A stretch of DNA of 64,000 nt, from assembly GCF_910592395.1 (NCBI RefSeq), contig NC_088324.1, positions 15,340,953-15,404,952 of the forward strand, written 5' to 3'. Each line of letters starts with the position of its first letter. The first letter of the stretch is position 1. Under the pieces are notes generated by a model. The model did not search any database. It saw only the letters and a list, made by a program, of their open reading frames with translations, and was not told the origin of the DNA. The stretch is from Lineus longissimus (lineage: Eukaryota > Nemertea > Pilidiophora > Heteronemertea > Lineidae). Below, piece by piece: positions 61,801 to 64,000 of the stretch. Made by a program: the position numbers and the translations under genes.

Positions 61801-64000
61801 CTTGGATCACTGTAGTTAGGATCAGCTCTCTGCTGTGGATCTCCACGGTCCTTGGGTGTCTGGTACCGTGGATCATCCCTGTATCTTGGGTCATCTCTGT
61901 ACCTCGGGTCATCTCTGTACCTCGGATCATCTGAATAAAGTGACCGATCCTGTGTTCTATTGCCGTATGGGTCAGGAACAGGATTATCAGGGGTGAGATC
62001 CTGATTCTGTGCTGGTCTGTCTTTGGAGGCTGGGGTTGATGTAGCAGGGCTCGGACGCACCTGCTCGTGTCCTACAGCAGCCCGCAGTGGCGTTGAGGGC
62101 ATATTCGCCACTGGATTCATCCCTGTTTCATCTTTGATAGGCGTTGGCATGTTTGAGGTATCAAAGTTTGGCTTCGCTGGCTCTGTCTGCTCAGGAGTCC
62201 GCTCGTGTGGCGCTGGACCCTGGGAATGAGGATCCAACTGGTTTGTTTTGCCGTACTGCGACTGTTCAGGTGTGCGCTCATATCTGGCAGGGACCTGGGA
62301 ATGAGGATCAACTTGGTTCAGCTGGCCATACTGCGGCTGACTAGGAGCATTGTGGGGAGTTGTCTGCTGATACTGCGGACCAGGTTGGCTATTCGGTGGG
62401 TACTGAGTACCAGGTTGACCCGATACATTCTGCGGGTATCTCTGCGGCTCGTTCTGTGTCACTCTCTGGGGTGGATTCTGCTGATACTTTTCACCGGGTC
62501 TCTGGTAGTCTCTTTTATCAGGATGCTGCATTTGACTCTGTTGATAGGGATTTTGATGATCAGGTTCAGGTGGTGACCCCTGCTGAACCGTGTTCTCTAT
62601 ATTGGCATGACCTGAAGATGGCATACCAGGCTGACTGCTTACAGGTGGCACTCCAGGCTGACTGGACATGGATGGCATCTCAGCCTGGCCAGGAGCCGGA
62701 TGATTGCCCCGACTTGCCGCAGCCGGGCTTCCTTGAAACTGTTGGTGTTGTATATTCTCTTTTGCCTGAGGTGGCACCATGTGTGGCTGATAACCCGGTT
62801 GGCTTCCTGGCTGCTGGACACCCTGGACCGAATGCTGCCGACTACCCTGATTAGGAGGGAGCTGTCCAGCATCATTGGTCGGCTGTGGTGGACCGCCTTG
62901 GTTTACAGAATGAACAGGTTGAGTCCCAGGCATATTAGACTGACCGAATTGTGGTTGGAAACCTTGACTAGCTGGTTCCTGCTGGTAGCCACGACTCGCA
63001 GGCTGGTTTGTCTGCTGCATGCTTTGACTTGTAGGAGGTTGAAACATGCTAGCTTTATCATTTGGCTGTGTATTCAGCGGAGGTATATTCGGGAGTGGAT
63101 TCATGCCAACGACAGGCGGCTTCATCAAGTCACTGCTGACAGGCAGTGGTGCATTTGGAGGCACCACTCTACCTGGTTGGCTATAAGGTTGCACAAACTG
63201 ATCCGCAGACATTTCAGGATTCGATGTATGTTTTGGCGTAGGTGGCGCAGCTGGGGCCAACGTCACTGCAGCAGCAGGCTCAGGGTTCTCCCATAGTGTC
63301 GTTGCTGGGGACATTGTCCCTTCCCTCTGGCCGTGATACTGGCGTCGCAGAGGATCAATCAGTCCAGTATCCTTCGGAACTGGCATCCGATCATCCCCAG
63401 GCATGGAGTCTCTACTGCCTCTCCTGTAGTCCGGTAACGACTGTTGCCCCTCTGGATGTGGAACACCACCTGTGAGATACATCTGACCCTTCATCCCCGG
63501 CATGTCGGCTGAAGCAGTTGAGACATCAGAGCTCCCACTTTTCGTACGTGACCTAACTGGCCTAAATGGACTGTTAGGATGAGACGTCAGTGGACTTGTC
63601 ATAATCGGGCTTTGAGCAATGAGCTTGTCTTGAGTGTGTTGATGTTCTAATGTCTGGGGGAATGAGCGGGGAGCATTCGAATGAGTCGCAGGAGGAGACT
63701 GATGGGGCTGACTCAGTGACGACTGAGGTCCATGATGAGCATCATGTTGTAATTGAGGGTCCAGCTGATGTTGCCTCGAATCATTTTGCGGTTGTTGAGG
63801 ATTAGATGAAGTCTGCTGATGTTGATTGGGTGCTGCTTGGGGAACTTGATGAGCAGGTTCCTGCTGCTGCTGGGGACTGACCATTTGTGGTTGCTGAGGA
63901 TGACTCTGCTGTCCAGGTTGGTTGAACATCTGCTGGGCAGTAGTATGTCCCTCAACTCTCTTTTGGCCATCAGGACTGAAGTATTGCTGTGTCGTCTGGT
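37700..64000 (-). CDS. SEC16A: Sec16 orthologue (ER exit site/COPII scaffold), 5'-partial
   Basis: Sec16 is the peripheral scaffold that marks ER exit sites and organises COPII assembly. 26 coding exons are resolved; all listed borders are GT/AG and phases agree throughout. The protein runs as a Gln/Pro-rich N-terminus, Tyr/Arg/Ser-rich exons (ER-exit-site targeting region in other animals), the conserved mid-region (ARFGPCGQLIKVLPN...FPGPL), the ACE1-like helical domain that pairs with Sec13 ([72 protein letters not shown]), a Gln-rich linker, a large disordered exon, and the C-terminal tail (LPDEKNPAITWDPVNKRW, QYVDVMNPSQ, MFNPAQF). Without the large exon 19, 2122 aa are visible; reading exon 19 to its stop gives 2772 aa. 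The start codon and promoter lie beyond the window. Vertebrates have SEC16A and SEC16B; length and domain order match SEC16A. Introns over 300 bp hold repeats listed separately or nothing I recognise. Confidence 0.95.
38505..38724. mobile_element. Foldback (MITE-like) element, copy 1
   Basis: Near-perfect inverted arms of about 92 nt, from GCTCTACCAAAACTAGG to TTTTGTGAAAT and back, surround a loop of about 23 nt. Outer bases TGTGA..GCTCTACC are also inverted. It sits in the Sec16 intron between exons 25 and 26. No coding capacity. Confidence 0.85.
39793..39932 (-). CDS. SEC16A: Sec16 exon 25
   Basis: 140 nt, phase 1 to 0. Thr/Pro/Glu-rich: VPTEGAEG, PTTPSEQPAPS, NLMPPQSKE. Acceptor CTTCTCCAG, donor GAG|GTAAGT. 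Confidence 0.85.
40547..40684 (-). CDS. SEC16A: Sec16 exon 24 (YVDVMNPSQ)
   Basis: 138 nt, phase 1 to 1. Begins GARGQYVDVMNPSQ, closely matching the vertebrate SEC16A RYVDVLNPS tail motif, then PFVPPNLFNVMP. Confidence 0.9.
41303..41410 (-). CDS. SEC16A: Sec16 exon 23
   Basis: 108 nt, phase 1 to 1. Ala/Pro/Gly-rich with PPMGNRFSRQKSRG, equivalent to the vertebrate NMYSRRAAG segment just before YVDV. Confidence 0.88.
41707..41806 (-). CDS. SEC16A: Sec16 exon 22 (ITWDPVNKRW)
   Basis: 100 nt, phase 0 to 1. Starts ITWDPVNKRWSS, the Sec16 C-terminal signature (vertebrate IVWDEKKNQW). Strong donor C|GTAAGT. Confidence 0.93.
41954..42205 (-). CDS. SEC16A: Sec16 exon 21 (LPDEKNPA)
   Basis: 84 codons, phase 0 to 0. 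A disordered Ser/Pro part precedes SGGGIFGSIFNKLPSF and MILPDEKNPA, the conserved LPDDKNP lead-in to exon 22. Donor GCC|GTGAGT. Confidence 0.92.
43440..43646 (-). CDS. SEC16A: Sec16 exon 20 (probable)
   Basis: 69 codons, phase 0 to 0, between acceptor GTTCAG and donor CAG|GTGCCA. Ser/Pro/Gln/Asn-rich: SWSPLQRPRRSSGHSRSRTN, PPYSAENSPYNTT, LSPLFTFGRKQFPQ. Composition and phase fit, but the donor is only moderate. An acceptor 6 nt upstream (CTAG) would also keep phase. Confidence 0.65.
43776..43999. mobile_element. Foldback (MITE-like) element, copy 2
   Basis: Same sequence as the element at 38.5 kb with only a few differences (for example GTCCGTATC versus GTCCATATC in the right arm). Outer ends read TGTGAC..CGCTCTACC and the inverse. 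It lies in the Sec16 intron upstream of exon 20. Confidence 0.88.
44629..44634 (-). promoter_or_regulatory. SEC16A: Candidate poly(A) signal for alternative Sec16 3' end
   Basis: AATAAA on the minus strand about 380 nt after the stop that ends the large exon's open frame. It is placed as expected for an alternative last exon. Confidence 0.4.
45013..48105 (-). CDS. SEC16A: Sec16 large exon 19 (disordered; alternative last or internally spliced)
   Basis: An uninterrupted 1030-codon frame, phase 0 after exon 18, with acceptor TTTCTCTTCCTAG. It starts SQVRRSSTPC; an internal GTG often taken as start is not a start. The content is acidic and Ser-rich (first 450 residues), then basic/Ser/Pro-rich, then three copies of a motif like TYxIDEPIS..EL.KL, ending HGWFSWMSQLLWRKPKR and TAG. 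A CAG|GTGAGG at 46210/46209 is an in-phase donor that would give a 632-codon internal exon joined to exon 20. No clear vertebrate counterpart is recognised. An independent nested gene is possible but less likely because the splice phase fits. Confidence 0.75.
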   Translation of the reverse strand, partial: SQVRRSSTPCINPDCICQYGQVQRDSLQTRRASDVESAQPGMTLKRTNSFPQTELFQSVITSHSGDMTQQNWPSQASNVAHSRDSSQCGSVSLQSSANREMLETIHECAPSRRYVQGPEVNCDSPCTDVALPPSISPVASVVDDVVNSDKWCSVEHRHRNAPMSSYSGSDETGTVEVSALDGSVVLPPSMGSTSVSSSDGIGDKCCSVDQHQNADSQSDSDASIDDGNKSPDNLSNDSKTVGYTAPGHALVDSDTEPCSDELNVVTGSTDYCNLGMMSFTFDKICDSDLNTGDLVPGQEVPMPTTENLSLDFVEVVELTDLDISAVTPASDEPMTSSCENMQSSFHQENQDEQVIHQENSLYVTCTELSELSNSGPLDKNQSVLGTESVSSERLSSSSESYSQSSHEEDQYSTPNSPSGSCCSADSRQTTDEECQDRFIFEDDLVSDYLDMGRHKASLQDLHSYGLQLDEPHFMPFAEFSREPPDGDAASEKSAPSPGPGQMKNPNRSSTRKVPVRGGHVVPVNPTLSAGARAYRLQKSQFTPRLPQARSHDGRAVSSHQFLRVPHFPSDSHDTFNDEEMRRRYENFLAEKEYWEHYQQSVHELGAAKHSYCSDDINNPNRSRDYPQSNPHQVRPGPLGRRPSYGRSYSHPWELELEQHLGANTSSSEEEEFCDDYGMEFSAQRHARARDPRRLHNPGTLSGLVPSAPPKRLPPLVYDDDSPEHLSAPPVGGTAYTFPIDTPISADEFARLRKQEQDNSLRQKHEVPMGTVLADFQKYICRKNVGGKFAGYGDLGNFKLNAEELYHTAPIQQKPDFGRTYCIDEPIDVPHRSATATSVRPRTYQIDEPISDVELRKLQQNDNLEEDIEKSEREIVGREKGAPVQQVVASSPLVPMLRPTIDLVPRPQSPKKNYSDFFSHATARNLRLRKEAAHRRVALKSVLNQGDPCQPLYELPALCFEQAPMYPVPPGGQPTNISSDFSDIDVSAAELSKNLKSAGSGSYSHGWFSWMSQLLWRKPKRPSPYSRPKEL
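49572..49733 (-). CDS. SEC16A: Sec16 exon 18
   Basis: 54 codons, phase 0 to 0. A basic/Ser segment, SSSATNKQMQAARAQEVER, then RSNRSRTSSGSTMGG. Donor GAG|GTAAGT. Phase lets it join either exon 19 or exon 20. Confidence 0.85.
49947..50248 (-). CDS. SEC16A: Sec16 exon 17 (Gln-rich)
   Basis: 302 nt, phase 1 to 0. Three poly-Gln runs (up to 7 Q) with WSVDEYGNYYDPNAY between them, then an acidic Ser/Thr part. Poly-Q is coded largely by CAA, seen as TTG repeats on the plus strand. Confidence 0.9.
50445..50543 (-). CDS. SEC16A: Sec16 exon 16
   Basis: 99 nt, phase 1 to 1. GYTNYDQTGQQQ and QQQQYQGYYQSQDGANQ. Of two overlapping donors, only G|GTAGGT keeps phase with exon 17. Confidence 0.88.
50824..51070 (-). 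CDS. SEC16A: Sec16 exon 15 (end of helical domain)
   Basis: 247 nt, phase 0 to 1. LGNRLKYSDPQRLHA and DPYWLIQLQKVCQGFEEG match the final helices of the animal Sec16 conserved domain. It then becomes Gly/Gln-rich. Confidence 0.92.
51256..51342 (-). CDS. SEC16A: Sec16 exon 14
   Basis: 29 codons, phase 0 to 0: ALMYVEIISKSIVRSPGRFT and PVLVRLVYD, a helical part of the ACE1-like domain. Confidence 0.92.
52285..52720 (+). repeat. 61-bp intronic minisatellite, 7 copies
   Basis: The unit starts CCAAAACACCATTACACAAA at 52285, 52346, 52407, 52468, 52529, 52590 and 52651, then a truncated eighth start. Copies differ at only a few positions (CACTGG/CAGTGG, GACAGG/GATAGG), so it is recent. It lies in the intron between Sec16 exons 13 and 14. 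Confidence 0.95.
52876..53147 (-). CDS. SEC16A: Sec16 exon 13 (helical domain)
   Basis: 272 nt, phase 1 to 0. [50 protein letters not shown]: the highly conserved Sec16 ACE1 helices. Confidence 0.96.
53293..53495 (-). CDS. SEC16A: Sec16 exon 12 (helical domain)
   Basis: 203 nt, phase 2 to 1. [46 protein letters not shown], nearly identical in pattern to vertebrate Sec16. Confidence 0.97.
53604..53950 (-). CDS. SEC16A: Sec16 exon 11 (helical domain start)
   Basis: 347 nt, phase 0 to 2. TVLGCDISDLLLEG, a variable linker, then [20 protein letters not shown] and [20 protein letters not shown]. This is the core that contacts Sec13 in known structures. Confidence 0.97.
54165..54303 (-). CDS. SEC16A: Sec16 exon 10
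   Basis: 139 nt, phase 2 to 0. GETHKNDVLAFCHMKARHC, then DRESAELIWKYLELLIKQNG, matching the vertebrate DKESA..LW...LL.RQNG segment between mid-region and ACE1. Confidence 0.95.
54486..54702 (-). CDS. SEC16A: Sec16 exon 9 (mid-region)
   Basis: 217 nt, phase 1 to 2. MTPAKFAIPHVVARFGPCGQ, LIKVLPNRPSDGQPACVEVH, FPGPLIK: the Sec16 mid-region, a beta-rich segment that closes the helical domain. Confidence 0.96.
54922..55064 (-). CDS. SEC16A: Sec16 exon 8 (Tyr/Asn/Gln repeats)
   Basis: 143 nt, phase 2 to 1. YGSRPGSRQSYGQEYGQDYN followed by QAYNQSYNGSYQEPG: short Y-x-Q/N repeats just before the conserved domain. Confidence 0.9.
57648..57746 (-). CDS. SEC16A: Sec16 exon 7
   Basis: 99 nt, phase 2 to 2. 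SPYYGSQSSSQQGSRPGSRT and SYDYEDFM. Removable without frameshift. Donor GAG|GTAAGG. Confidence 0.88.
58493..58663 (-). CDS. SEC16A: Sec16 exon 6
   Basis: 171 nt, phase 2 to 2. HSRPSSRQGYPGSRPSSRQD repeats, then FRPEPRHDVAPFHPYREL. The donor CT|GTAGGT is chosen because it alone keeps phase; a later GTCACA site would need to read through a TAG. Confidence 0.82.
59469..59576 (-). CDS. SEC16A: Sec16 exon 5
   Basis: 108 nt, phase 2 to 2. YYDYYRRASQTGYDQYDRQS and GATPGPEDQYDR. Donor CAG|GTATGT. Confidence 0.88.
59840..59996 (-). CDS. SEC16A: Sec16 exon 4 (very Tyr-rich)
   Basis: 157 nt, phase 1 to 2. DYGYDYRDYNRSYYDDPYYE, DYYRRVERYNRGYYDELR: about one residue in three is Tyr. Donor AAG|GTTTGT. Confidence 0.88.
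60868..60999 (-). CDS. SEC16A: Sec16 exon 3
   Basis: 132 nt, phase 1 to 1. GSEDGVDPQTSGKTREDRPA then SRQVRERDDYSDYYRRDYER. Donor G|GTACGT. Confidence 0.85.
61427..61560 (-). CDS. SEC16A: Sec16 exon 2
   Basis: 134 nt, phase 2 to 1. YRDPREYDYNRPPSRTQSFR then YGYYERPRSRQ. Acceptor ATCTTTCCAG, donor G|GTGTGT. Confidence 0.85.
61792..64000 (-). CDS. SEC16A: Sec16 N-terminal exon, partial (exon 1 of the window)
   Basis: The frame is open from the window edge to the donor AG|GTGAGC. About 735 codons, rich in Gln and Pro (PQQPQMVSPQQQQ, many QPG/QPQ steps) with scattered Ser-rich parts such as SPFRPVRSRTKSGSSDVST. It ends in a DDPRYR repeat (about 61890-61935). The ATG at 63929 is internal, because the same frame continues upstream as YFSPDGQKRVEGHTTAQQ. 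Sec16 N-termini are disordered and poorly conserved, so assignment rests on phase and position. Confidence 0.88.

Noticed and set aside
62205-63296. Long plus-strand open frames (123, 164, 198 aa)
   Set aside because: Antisense shadows of the Gln/Pro-rich Sec16 exon; codon bias of the real strand keeps the opposite strand open.

Overview
The window is eukaryotic nuclear DNA from an animal, most likely a marine invertebrate. The reasons are split coding exons with GT/AG borders, a metazoan-type Sec16 protein, a eukaryotic tRNA-Glu, long non-coding stretches, and abundant satellite, tRNA-like and foldback repeats. Nothing looks bacterial or viral. I cannot name the phylum: lophotrochozoan, echinoderm, hemichordate and cephalochordate are all possible.

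Layout. Bases 1-10,380 are mostly non-coding, with one clean tRNA-Glu(CTC) near 3.0 kb and an inverted pair of dispersed repeats at 4.2-5.1 kb. Bases 10,387-12,303 (+) hold a four-exon gene for a small secreted protein (185 aa) of divergent CAP (SCP/TAPS) type. Its first intron contains a diverged copy of the element that makes up the neighbouring satellite. Bases about 13,553-34,880 are a tandem array of about 26 monomers of about 813 bp. Each monomer carries an octamer-like motif, a TATA-like motif, a tRNA-like segment with a box B, and a T-run. After the array come a 111-bp duplication and a 44-bp minisatellite with TGACTCA in 17 units.

Bases 37,700 to beyond 64,000 (-) are one large gene, the animal Sec16 orthologue (scaffold of ER exit sites and COPII assembly). 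I resolved 26 coding exons from splice borders, reading phase and protein similarity. The 5' end lies outside the window. The exons run from a Gln/Pro-rich N-terminal region, through a set of small Tyr/Arg/Ser-rich exons, to the conserved mid-region and ACE1-like helical domain, then a Gln-rich linker, a very large disordered exon, and the conserved C-terminal tail. The large exon can be read in two ways. It can be an alternative last exon, because it has its own stop and a downstream AATAAA. It can also be spliced on through an internal in-phase CAG|GTGAGG donor. Introns hold a 61-bp minisatellite and two copies of one foldback (MITE-like) element.

The most unusual object is the 813-bp array. 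It looks like a mobile, tRNA-related element with Pol III-like signals that was captured with flanking DNA and amplified into a homogenised satellite with higher-order structure.
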